Part shown: positions 42,467-50,331 of the stretch, in pieces
Numbering within the stretch: position 1 is the stretch's first letter
Layout: every line of letters starts with the position of its first letter
Assembly: GCF_000971335.1 (NCBI RefSeq)
Contig: NZ_JZJL01000012.1
Location: 49,885 to 113,884, forward strand
From: Chromobacterium vaccinii
GTDB lineage: Bacteria; Pseudomonadota; Gammaproteobacteria; Burkholderiales; Chromobacteriaceae
Direction: 5' to 3'
Length of the DNA: 64,000 nt
Made by a program: the position numbers and the translations under genes
The notes under the pieces: model-generated
Seen by the model: only the letters and a program-made list of their open reading frames with translations
Told to the model about the DNA's origin: nothing
Databases searched by the model: none

Positions 42467-42487
42467 GCTTGCGGTCCGGCTTGGCCT

Positions 42488-42529
42488 TCAAAAGAAAAAG
42501 CGCCCCTGCCGGAAGACGCGGCGAGGGGC
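42488..42529 (-). terminator. Partial terminator/attenuating hairpin between binding protein and permeases
   Basis: A 10-bp stem with one bulge (GCCCCT-GCCG arms, 42502-42511 with 42519-42529), followed on the minus strand by GCTTTTTCTTTT. Placed after the binding-protein gene it would reduce permease expression relative to the binding protein, a common arrangement in sugar ABC operons. Confidence 0.6.
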
Positions 42530-42545
42530 TGAGGAGGGAAGAGGG

Positions 42546-43802
42546 TTACTTCAGCTGGCGGTTCCAGAAGGCGGCGGCGTCGTCGAGCGCCTTCTGCGCG
42601 TCCTTCTTGCCGGTGACCGCGCCTTCCACGTTGTCGACCAGATTCTTTTTCAGATCGCCGACATTGGGCACGCCGGTCAGCACCAGGGTGCGGATGTTGA
42701 GCGCCACCTTGGCCCCCTCGATGCGCGAGCTTTCTACCGCACCGCCGCCGGCCGAGGTCTTGACGAAATAGCTGTCGGCCAGCGCCCGGCGGGTGGAGGG
42801 GAAGGTGGCGCCGGTCACTTTGGCGAAGGCCAGCTGCTGGGCGTCGCCGGTCAGAAACCTGGCGAACTTGACCGCCTCCTGCTGCGTCCGCGCCGGCAGG
42901 CCCTTGGATACGGACCAGCTGAACAGATAGCCGCCCTGGGCGATCTTGGTCGGCCCCTGCGGCGCCGGCTGCACCACGGTGGCGGCGTAGATGTTGCGCG
43001 CGTCGCTTTGGGTGCGCTGGGCGGAGGTCGGCGCGGTTTCCATCATCGCCAGCCGGCCGCTGTTGTACAGCTTGATGCTGGCCTGGTAGTTGTCGTCGGC
43101 GAACAGATTGTCCCTGGCCAGCGCGCCGGCCTTGTAGGCGTCGGCCAGCTTGCGGATCAGCGCGACGTGGGCGGGGCTGTTGAACACGGCCTTGCCGTTC
43201 TGGATCAGCGGCAGGCCCTGGCCCAGCATGATGCCGTCTATCTGGCCCAGCTGGGGCAGCAGGCCGGGGACGCCGGTCTTGGCCTTGATGATCTTGGCCA
43301 GGCGCAGTTCGTCGTCCAGGCTGGAGATCGACCGTTTCGGGTCCAGGCCGGCTTTCTTGAACAGTTCGCCGTTGATCACCAGCACATTGATGTTGTTGTA
43401 CCACGGCAGGCCGTACAGCTTGCCGCCGAAGCTGAGATCGGCCAGCGCGTTGGGCAGATAGGCCGCCTTGTCCGCGCCCAGCGCCGTGTCCAGCGGAATC
43501 AACGTGCCTTTTTGCGCGTATTTGAACAGCCGGGGCACGTCGTGGTTGACCAGCGCCGGCGGTCGGCCGGCGGCGATGGCGGCGTTGAGCTTGGTTTCGA
43601 AGTTGTCGTTGAACACGTCCACCCATTGCACTTCCACGTCGGGATGCTGCGCCTCGTAGGTTTTCTTGACGCTGGCGAAGTAGCCGTCGAAGGTGGGCTT
43701 CAGCGAGTCGGTCCAGAATTCCAGCCGGACTTTTTCGGCATGGGCGGACAGGCTGCAGGCTAGCAGCGCGAATGCGGCCAGGGCGGGGCGGAACGGTTTC
43801 AT
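42546..43802 (-). CDS. Periplasmic sugar-binding protein of a CUT1 ABC transporter
   Basis: 418 residues with signal peptide (about 1-22, CSLSAHA/EK), family 1 extracellular solute-binding fold (VRLEFWTDSLKPTFDGYFAS, PALVNHDVPRLF, GLPWYNNINVLVINGELFKKAGLDP). The ligand is likely a chito-oligosaccharide or glucosaminide, by context with the GH9 enzyme, the sugar kinase and the ROK regulator. AAGGAG precedes the start. It is 10 bases after the kinase gene. Confidence 0.92.
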   Translation of the reverse strand: MKPFRPALAAFALLACSLSAHAEKVRLEFWTDSLKPTFDGYFASVKKTYEAQHPDVEVQWVDVFNDNFETKLNAAIAAGRPPALVNHDVPRLFKYAQKGTLIPLDTALGADKAAYLPNALADLSFGGKLYGLPWYNNINVLVINGELFKKAGLDPKRSISSLDDELRLAKIIKAKTGVPGLLPQLGQIDGIMLGQGLPLIQNGKAVFNSPAHVALIRKLADAYKAGALARDNLFADDNYQASIKLYNSGRLAMMETAPTSAQRTQSDARNIYAATVVQPAPQGPTKIAQGGYLFSWSVSKGLPARTQQEAVKFARFLTGDAQQLAFAKVTGATFPSTRRALADSYFVKTSAGGGAVESSRIEGAKVALNIRTLVLTGVPNVGDLKKNLVDNVEGAVTGKKDAQKALDDAAAFWNRQLK

Positions 43803-43812
43803 CGTCTTCTCC

Positions 43813-44694
43813 TTATTGTTGCGGGTTCGAGCGTTGCAGCAGCAGCAAGGCGCCTTGGGCGGAGTCGCCGCGCGGCGCGACGAGGCGCTGGCGGAAGCCC
43901 GGCGGCAGCCAGTCGCGCAGCGCCTGGCCCAGTCCGCCGCACAAGGCCACCGGCAGTTCGTCCCGCGGGTCCAGCGCGCGGGCGATGGCCCAGGCGTCCT
44001 CGCCGGCCTGGCGCAGCAGCGCGTCGGCTTCAGGATCGACGCGGGCGGCGCTCAGCGCCAGCGGCGCCAGCCGGGCGAACTGGGACGGCGTGGCGCGGCC
44101 GTTCCAGTTCATCATCGCTTGCCAGTCGCCGCCGACGAATTCCAGCACCGCGCGCGTCAGCGGACTGTGGCTGCGGCGGCCGTCCAGCGCCATCTGGGTG
44201 AGTTGGGCGGCGCGCTGGCCCAGCCAGGCCCCGCTGGCTTCGTCGCCGCTGGGATAGCCCCAGCCGCCCACCTCGCGGTGGCTGCCGTCGGAATACAGCG
44301 CTTCGCCTATGCTGCCGGTGCCCAGCGCGACGATGATGCCGGGTTGGCCGCCGTGCGCTCCCAGCAGAGTGGTGTAGCCGTCGGTGGCCAGGCGGAGCTC
44401 GGCGAAGTCCGGCGCCAGGGCCTTGAATTCGCTCGCCCACTGCTTGTTGTGAACGCCTGACAGGCCCAGGCCCAGCGCGCACTCATGGACGGGCGGCACG
44501 GGGAGGCCGGCCTGCTCGAAAGCGTCGTTCAGCGTGGCGCGCACGGCTTGCCAAGCCTTGCCGATGCCCAATGACAGCGCCGAGGCGCCGCCTTCCGACT
44601 GGGCCAGCGGAGAGCCGTCTGACGCGTTCAGGCGGATGCGGGTGCCGGTGCCGCCGCCATCCACGCCTATCAGGTATCGGATGCTTGGATTCAT
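43813..44694 (-). CDS. BadF/BadG-type sugar kinase (glucosamine or N-acetylglucosamine kinase-like)
   Basis: 293 residues from the ATG at 44694, where the conserved start YLIGVDGGGTGTRIRL begins; the frame extends 18 codons upstream. The ASKHA ATPase fold is shown by the phosphate-1 motif GVDGGGTGTR, GLSGVHNKQW and VALGTGSIGEAL. In Vibrio chitin-disaccharide loci a relative of this family is a glucosamine-specific kinase next to a GH9 enzyme, as here. It is the first gene of the kinase/ABC transcript and is divergent from the ROK regulator. Confidence 0.85.
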   Translation of the reverse strand: MNPSIRYLIGVDGGGTGTRIRLNASDGSPLAQSEGGASALSLGIGKAWQAVRATLNDAFEQAGLPVPPVHECALGLGLSGVHNKQWASEFKALAPDFAELRLATDGYTTLLGAHGGQPGIIVALGTGSIGEALYSDGSHREVGGWGYPSGDEASGAWLGQRAAQLTQMALDGRRSHSPLTRAVLEFVGGDWQAMMNWNGRATPSQFARLAPLALSAARVDPEADALLRQAGEDAWAIARALDPRDELPVALCGGLGQALRDWLPPGFRQRLVAPRGDSAQGALLLLQRSNPQQ

Positions 44695-44733
44695 CGCTTG
44701 CCGGGCTTGCGGCCCGCCTCGTTCGAATGATGA

Positions 44734-44771
44734 CATTTGAATTTTCATCAGTAAAGCATTCGAATTTTATT
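44734..44771. promoter_or_regulatory. Repeated CATTYGAATTTT sites in the kinase/ROK divergent gap
   Basis: CATTTGAATTTTCAT (44734-44748) and CATTCGAATTTTATT (44757-44771) are spaced 23 bases apart, about two helical turns, between the divergent kinase and regulator genes. A/T-rich repeats around a TTCGAA core are plausible operators for the adjacent ROK regulator. Confidence 0.45.
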
Positions 44772-44850
44772 TCGTCAACTTGATTTATTTAAGTGCCGCT
44801 CAATGACAATGGCTTGTTTGGCCGGTGCGTCGCCGTCATACTTCCGTTTC

Positions 44851-46062
44851 ATGAAAAAAACATCATCAGCCGCCGAGCCGCGCACGGTGTCGGGCACCAA
44901 TCTCGAATACGCCCGCTCGCATAACCGCCGCGCGGTGCTGGAAACCGTGCGCCTGAACGGCCAATTGACCCGGGCGGATCTGGCCAGATTGACCGCGCTG
45001 ACGCCGCAGACGGTGTCCAATATCGCCGCCGAGCTGCTGGACGCCGGCATGTTGCTGGCAGGCCAGCCTTTGCGCGAGGGCGCGCGCGGACAGCCCGCCA
45101 TTCCGCTTACCCTCAATCCGGACGGCGCCTACGCGGTGGGGATGCAGCTGGATCACCAGATGCTGGTGGCCTTGGCGCTGGATTTGTCGGGCCGGGTGCG
45201 GGCCAGGCTGGAGGCGCCGGTGAGGCATCCGTCGCCGGACGAAGCATTGCCGTTGATCTCGGATCTGCTGCAGCGGCTGAGGCGGGAGTCCGGTCTGGAC
45301 TGGGGGCGATTGCTGGGCTTGGGCCTGGTGATGCCGGGGCCGTTCGGCGTGGAGGGAATGACCTCGGTGGGGCCGACCACGCTGCCGGGCTGGGAGGGTG
45401 TGGACGCGGCGGCGCTGGAGCGGACGCTGGGCCTGCCGGTGCTGCTGGAAAAGGACGCCACCGCGGCGGCGATAGGCGAGCGGCTGTACGGCATGGCCAG
45501 CGAGCTGCGCAATTTCGTTTACCTGTTCATCGGCGCCGGGCTGGGCGCCGGACTGTTTCTGGATGACCGGCTGTACACCGGCGGCCGGCGCAACGCCGGC
45601 GAAGTGGGGCACATGATGGTGGTGCCGGCCGGCCGGCCCTGCGATTGCGGCAACCGCGGCTGCCTGGAGCGCTACGTATCGCTGCAGGCGCTGTATGAGG
45701 AACTGGGCATCGCCGGCGGCCCGCTCGCCACGCCGGAGCATCTGGCCGCGCGGGGAATCGACGCGGCCGGAGAGCGCTGGCTGGACGCGGCGGCCGGGCC
45801 GCTGCGGCAGGCGATCAACATTCTGGAATCCATGCTGGACATCGACGCGGTGGTGCTGGGCGGATTGCTGCCGCCAGTCTGGCAAGAGGCCTTGATGGCG
45901 CGGCTGCATCCGTTGCCGCTGTCGGTGCGCAGTAGCAGCGGAGAGCGCGTGCGGCAGGGCAGCGCCGGCCGCGACGTGGTGGCGCTGGGGGCGGCGGCCT
46001 TGCTGGTGTTCGACGAATTCAATCCGCAATACGAGGTGTTGCTGAAGGGCGGGCGGCGCTGA
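44851..46062 (+). CDS. ROK-family transcriptional regulator (NagC/XylR type)
   Basis: 403 residues from the ATG at 44851 (no strong ribosome site; an ATG at 44803 is the alternative). The N-terminal winged helix is GQLTRADLARLTALTPQTVSNIAAELLDAG (about 34-65). The ROK sugar-binding domain has IGAGLGAGLFLDDRLYTGGR and the zinc motif CDCGNRGCLE. It probably represses the divergent transport operon and the downstream GH9 gene until an amino sugar or its phosphate binds. Confidence 0.92.
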   Translation: MKKTSSAAEPRTVSGTNLEYARSHNRRAVLETVRLNGQLTRADLARLTALTPQTVSNIAAELLDAGMLLAGQPLREGARGQPAIPLTLNPDGAYAVGMQLDHQMLVALALDLSGRVRARLEAPVRHPSPDEALPLISDLLQRLRRESGLDWGRLLGLGLVMPGPFGVEGMTSVGPTTLPGWEGVDAAALERTLGLPVLLEKDATAAAIGERLYGMASELRNFVYLFIGAGLGAGLFLDDRLYTGGRRNAGEVGHMMVVPAGRPCDCGNRGCLERYVSLQALYEELGIAGGPLATPEHLAARGIDAAGERWLDAAAGPLRQAINILESMLDIDAVVLGGLLPPVWQEALMARLHPLPLSVRSSSGERVRQGSAGRDVVALGAAALLVFDEFNPQYEVLLKGGRR

Positions 46063-46090
46063 GCGCGCGGAATCAGACTGGAGGGCGACG

Positions 46091-47773
46091 ATGGCGATGC
46101 GGTTTCTGTTCAATCATCTGGGTTTCGAGCGAAAGGCGGCCAAGCCGATATTGCTGCAGGCGGAGGCCGGCTCGGCGGTGGATGGCGCGGCGGTGCTGGA
46201 TGCCGCCGGCAAGGTGGTGATGCGCGCGCCCTTGCGGGCGCAGGGCGGCGTGAACGGCTGGGGCGACGATCATTATTGGCGCGCGGATCTCGACGAATTG
46301 ACCAAGCCCGGGCGCTACCAGCTGTGGCTGGAAGGCAGCTCGCCGCCGCTGGTGTCGGCGCCGTTCGAGGTGGCGGATGGCCTGTACGGGCCGGCGCTGT
46401 TGTCGGATCTGGTGTTCTATTTCAAGTCGCAGCGCTGCAGCGGCCTGTACGATCAGGCCGACCGCGCGGCGCCGGAAGAGGGCGGCGACGCGCGGCGCGA
46501 CGCGCACGGCGGGTGGTTCGACGCTTCCGGCGATTGCTCCAAGTACCTGAGCCACCTGTCCTACGCCAATTATCTGAACCCCCAACAGACGCCGTTGCTG
46601 GTCTGGAGCCTGATCCAGGCGCGGCAAGCCTTGCCGCAGCAGGGCAAATGGTTCGACGAGCGCCTGGTGGACGAGGCGCTGCATGGCGCTGATTTCCTGC
46701 TGCGGATGCAGCATGAGTCGGGCTTCTTTTACCAGACCCTGTTCGATGGCTGGAGCAAGGACGAGGGCCGACGCAGCCTGTGCGCCTATTCCACGCAGCA
46801 GGGCGTGCGATCTTCGGCTTTCCAGGCGGGCTGGCGCCAGGGCGGCGGCATGGCGGTGGCGGCGCTGGCGGCGGCGTCGACGCTGCCGCGATACGGCGAA
46901 AGCGAGCGGGCCGAATATCTGGCGGCCGCGCGGAAGGGTTTCGCCCATCTGCGGGAGCATGGCCGCGATTATCTGCCGGACGGCGAGGAAAACCTGATCG
47001 ACGACTACTGCGCGCTGCTGGCCGCCTGCGAACTGTACGCGGCCTGCGGCGACAGCGGTTACGCCGACGCGGCGGCGGAGCGCGCGGCCGGCTTGCTGGC
47101 CCGACAGCATGGCGATGGCTGGTTCTGGCTGGATCGCCGGCAAACCCGCAGTTTCTGTCACGCGTCCGATGCAGGCCTGCCCTATATGGCGCTGGCGCGC
47201 TACCTGGAAACCTTGCCGGACGGCCCTTGCGCCGAAGCCGTGGAGCGGGGATGGAAGCTAGGACTGCGAGGCGAGTTGGCCCGCAGCGCGGCGGGCAACC
47301 CTTTCGGTTATCCGCGGCAATGGGTGAGGCAGGCGGGCGAGATCGAAGGCGCGCGTTTTTTCATGCCGCAGCGCAATGCGAGCGGCTATTGGTGGCAGGG
47401 CGAGAACGCGCGGCTGGGCTCGCTGGCCGCCGCCGCCTGGCGCGGCGCGGCGCGCTGGCCGGAGCTGGCGGAAGACCTGGATGCCTACGCCCAGGCCGCT
47501 GTGGACTGGGTATTGGGCCGCAATCCATTCGATGTTTGCATGTGGCAGGGGCATGGGAGGAACAATCCGCGTTATGAGCCAGGCTACCACAACGCGCCGG
47601 GCGGGGTCTGCAACGGCGTCACCGCCGAGCCGGGAAGGGGCGATGGCATCGCTTTCCTCTTGCCGGAGCAGACCGACATCAGCCAGTCATGGCGCTGGAG
47701 CGAGCAGTGGCTGCCCCATGGGGCCTGGCTGATGCTGGCTTTGGCGCGGCGGCAGGCGATAGGCGGGGAATAA
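46091..47773 (+). CDS. Cytoplasmic GH9 glycosidase, probably exo-beta-glucosaminidase type
   Basis: 560 residues, no signal peptide, behind a GGAGG site and 28 bases after the ROK gene. N-terminal Ig-like CelD_N domain (about 5-95), then the GH9 (alpha/alpha)6 barrel with GGWFDASGDCSKYLSHL (Asp144, Asp148) and a likely acid Glu538 in RWSEQWLPHG; WVLGRNPFDVCMWQGHGRNN is the usual GH9 block. Intracellular GH9 enzymes in Vibrio/Photobacterium chitin loci remove glucosamine from the non-reducing end of chito-oligosaccharides. The context agrees; cellulase activity is less likely because the protein is not exported. Confidence 0.85.
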   Translation: MAMRFLFNHLGFERKAAKPILLQAEAGSAVDGAAVLDAAGKVVMRAPLRAQGGVNGWGDDHYWRADLDELTKPGRYQLWLEGSSPPLVSAPFEVADGLYGPALLSDLVFYFKSQRCSGLYDQADRAAPEEGGDARRDAHGGWFDASGDCSKYLSHLSYANYLNPQQTPLLVWSLIQARQALPQQGKWFDERLVDEALHGADFLLRMQHESGFFYQTLFDGWSKDEGRRSLCAYSTQQGVRSSAFQAGWRQGGGMAVAALAAASTLPRYGESERAEYLAAARKGFAHLREHGRDYLPDGEENLIDDYCALLAACELYAACGDSGYADAAAERAAGLLARQHGDGWFWLDRRQTRSFCHASDAGLPYMALARYLETLPDGPCAEAVERGWKLGLRGELARSAAGNPFGYPRQWVRQAGEIEGARFFMPQRNASGYWWQGENARLGSLAAAAWRGAARWPELAEDLDAYAQAAVDWVLGRNPFDVCMWQGHGRNNPRYEPGYHNAPGGVCNGVTAEPGRGDGIAFLLPEQTDISQSWRWSEQWLPHGAWLMLALARRQAIGGE

Positions 47774-47778
47774 GGGTC

Positions 47779-47820
47779 ATTGATATCAATCAAATTTTAT
47801 TGTTTGTTTTTTGATATCAA
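47779..47820. promoter_or_regulatory. Twin palindromes TTGATATCAA
   Basis: ATTGATATCAAT (47779-47790) and TTGATATCAA (47811-47820) are perfect palindromes with centres 31 bases apart, three helical turns, in an AT-rich gap between the GH9 gene and the secreted-protein gene at 47914. They look like a pair of operators for one dimeric regulator. Confidence 0.5.
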
Positions 47821-47913
47821 TGTCATTTTTTCTTGGCTTGCTTCACGATAGACGACGCGGCGAGGAGGCCATTGGCATCTAATCGCCGCGATGACAACAG
47901 GAAAGGAACCGTG

Positions 47914-48522
47914 ATGAAGTCCAAGATACTGCTTGCCCTGGCGGCAGGCGCGGCTTTTGCAGGAGCCAGTCCGTCCGTTCTGGCCGATTCGAATCAGGAT
48001 TGCGATACGCGCTTCGCGATCATCGGGCCGGGGTTCAACCAGTTGAACACCAACGCCACCATCAACTACATCGGCGCGGTGTCGCCCAGCCGGCTGTTGA
48101 TCGCAGGCAACGTCAATGGCTACAAAGTGACCGGCTACATGGACTTGGTGGGTTTCACCGCCAGCGGATCCTGGGGCGACGAGGCGGGCGCGGCAGGCAG
48201 CGGCGGCGGAATCACTTCGATCGAAGTGCGCGACAAGGTGATGATCGTGTCCGGACAGGTCAGGCAAGGCGGCCCGTGGGGGCCCATCGGCTACCGGACC
48301 GCCCAGATCCAGTTCGCGGGCGACGTGTCGTTCTCCGGAGGCAGCGCCGGCAGTTCCGGCATCTCCAAGATCAATTACATCATTCCCTGGCCGTCCAATG
48401 TGACGAATCCCAACAAGGGCCTGCTTCTTGGCGGGACCGTGTTCGACAATCGCGGCCTGCCCAGCGGCAGTTTCCATTCGCCGAGCGCCATGTTGTGCAA
48501 GCCTGCGGCGGCCAAGAAATAA
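47914..48522 (+). CDS. Secreted protein of unknown function
   Basis: 202 residues from the ATG at 47914 (AAAGGA upstream; GTG one codon earlier). Signal peptide about 1-25 (GASPSVLA/DS). The mature protein starts with QDCDTRFAIIGPGFNQLNTN and ends with a cysteine near the C-terminus (AMLCKP), which may form a disulfide with Cys of DCD. The middle is Gly/Ser-rich with alternating hydrophobic strands, so a small beta-sandwich is likely. No family recognised. Confidence 0.7.
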   Translation: MKSKILLALAAGAAFAGASPSVLADSNQDCDTRFAIIGPGFNQLNTNATINYIGAVSPSRLLIAGNVNGYKVTGYMDLVGFTASGSWGDEAGAAGSGGGITSIEVRDKVMIVSGQVRQGGPWGPIGYRTAQIQFAGDVSFSGGSAGSSGISKINYIIPWPSNVTNPNKGLLLGGTVFDNRGLPSGSFHSPSAMLCKPAAAKK

Positions 48523-48540
48523 GGCGCGGCGCGGACGCAA

Positions 48541-48568
48541 AAAAACGGCGGGGATTCCCGCCGTTTTT
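48541..48568. terminator. Bidirectional terminator
   Basis: A 12-bp stem AAAAACGGCGGG / CCCGCCGTTTTT with loop GATT. It ends the secreted-protein gene on one strand and the RNA helicase gene on the other. Confidence 0.9.
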
Positions 48569-48584
48569 CATTTCAAGCTCAGCC

Positions 48585-49904
48585 TTATTGCGCGTTGCTG
48601 CGCGGACCGCGGTTGCCTTGGTAGCCGCCTTCGCGGCGCTGGCCTTGGTAACCACCTTCGCGGCGATTGCCCTGATAGCCGCCGCGGCTGCCGCCGCCAT
48701 TGCCGCGACGATCGCCGTAGCCACCCGGCTTGCCGTTGCGACGCGGGCCGCCCTTGGACGGGCGACGGGTCGGCTCCATGCCTTCGATCACGCCTTCAGC
48801 GATGGAGCGCTTCAGGTATTGCTCGATGCGGCGCACTTTGTGCGACTCTTTCGCTTCCGCCAGAGTGATGGCGGTGCCGTCGCGGCCGGCGCGGCCGGTA
48901 CGGCCGATGCGGTGCACGTAATCCTCGGCCTGTTTCGGCAGGTCGAAGTTCACCACGTGGGTGATGGTCGGCACGTCGATGCCGCGGGCGGCCACGTCAG
49001 TGGCAACCAATACCTTGATGCGGCCGCGACGCAGGTCGTTCAGGGTGCGATTGCGCCAGCTTTGCGGCATGTCGCCGTGCAGGCAGGCGGCGGAGTAGCC
49101 CTGATCCGACAGCTTGTCGGCCAGCTCTTCGGTATACGCCTTGGTGGCGGAGAAGATCACGCACTGGTCGAAGCCGGATTCCTTCAGGATGTGATCCAGC
49201 AGGCGATGCTTGTGGTTCAGGTCATCCGCGTACAGCAGGTGCTCGTCAATGGTGCCGCCGGAGGTTTCGGTGCGGGCGATCTCGATGCGCTGCGGATCGC
49301 GGGTCATCTTTTCAGCCATGCGGCCGACGATGCCGTCCAGCGTGGCGGAGAACAGCACGGTCTGACGCGACTCCGGCGTAGCCTTGACGATGGCTTCGAT
49401 GTCGTCGATGAAACCCATGTCCAGCATGCGGTCGGCTTCGTCCAGCACCAGCATTTCCAGACGGGAAAAATCGATGCGGCCAGAGCGCATGTGGTCCATC
49501 AGGCGGCCCGGAGTCGCCACGATCAGATCGATCGGGCGGGACAGGGCGCGAATCTGGAAGCCGAAGGAAGAGCCGCCCACCAGGCAGGCGGTCTTCATCC
49601 AGCGCAGGTCCTTGCCATATTCCAGAGCGTTCTTTTCAACTTGTTGCGCCAGTTCGCGGGTCGGGGTCAGCACCAGAACGCGCGGGCCTTGGCCCTTGCC
49701 GGTGGAGCGTTCCGACAGCTTGGTCAGCGCAGGCAGCAGGAAAGCGGCGGTCTTGCCGCTACCGGTTTGAGCGGAAACCAGCAGGTCGCGGCCAGCGATG
49801 GCGGCCGGGACGGCTTCGGCTTGAACCGAGGTCGGGGAGGTGTAGCCGGCAGCTTCCAGAGCGCGCAGGATGGTCGGGGCGATGCCCAGATCGGAAAAGT
49901 TCAT
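48585..49904 (-). CDS. DEAD-box ATP-dependent RNA helicase, RhlE type
   Basis: 439 residues. All helicase motifs are present: Q motif SPTSVQAEAVPAAIAGRD, motif I SAQTGSGKT, PTRELA, DEAD in LVLDEADRMLDMGF, SAT, and motif VI HRIGRTGRAGRDG. The C-terminal tail (about 370-439) is an RGG-like repeat tract (GGYQGNRREGGYQGQRREGG) for RNA binding. It probably acts in RNA turnover, ribosome assembly or cold adaptation. AAAGGA precedes the start. Confidence 0.95.
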   Translation of the reverse strand: MNFSDLGIAPTILRALEAAGYTSPTSVQAEAVPAAIAGRDLLVSAQTGSGKTAAFLLPALTKLSERSTGKGQGPRVLVLTPTRELAQQVEKNALEYGKDLRWMKTACLVGGSSFGFQIRALSRPIDLIVATPGRLMDHMRSGRIDFSRLEMLVLDEADRMLDMGFIDDIEAIVKATPESRQTVLFSATLDGIVGRMAEKMTRDPQRIEIARTETSGGTIDEHLLYADDLNHKHRLLDHILKESGFDQCVIFSATKAYTEELADKLSDQGYSAACLHGDMPQSWRNRTLNDLRRGRIKVLVATDVAARGIDVPTITHVVNFDLPKQAEDYVHRIGRTGRAGRDGTAITLAEAKESHKVRRIEQYLKRSIAEGVIEGMEPTRRPSKGGPRRNGKPGGYGDRRGNGGGSRGGYQGNRREGGYQGQRREGGYQGNRGPRSNAQ

Positions 49905-50331
49905 GTATATCCTTTCAGGCCGGATGATGCCGGCGTCACTTATAGCCAGATTTCGTGGCGGTTATACGGCGCCTTTGGGCCGCAAATCATCGGCACTAAC
50001 CTGGCAAGCGGCGAACAGCGGTCCAGTCGAAAGCGACATTATTGCTTGGACGAAGCCTGGTAAAGGGTCAGGGACGATGAAAACACACTCGGGCAGAGGC
50101 GTGGTGTGGGTTTGCCCGGTGAAATGACAAGAGGCCGGACTGTACATTAATTACGGAGGCAAGGCAACAGTTTTCTGAAAAATGGCCGGATAAGTATTTG
50201 ATTGTTTGTGTCTTGATTTGGACTGTCCGCAAAAATAGCCTGCGATCGCCCTGCGCGGGCGCGGGCGCGGCTGGCGAAGCCATCCCTGCTCGCTACACTG
50301 GACTATAAGGCAGCGGGCTGGGGGCGGGCGG
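49905..50331. other. Intergenic gap between the divergent helicase and EAL genes
   Basis: About 430 bases. Apart from the helicase ribosome site next to 49904 I see no convincing gene, terminator or palindrome. The segment near 50130-50240 is AT-rich compared with its surroundings and is the likeliest promoter area. A long 5' leader for the helicase mRNA is possible. Confidence 0.4.

Noticed and set aside
48585..48720. Short tandem repeats at the 3' end of the helicase gene
   Set aside because: Not a CRISPR or mobile repeat; they encode the RGG-like RNA-binding tail of the helicase.
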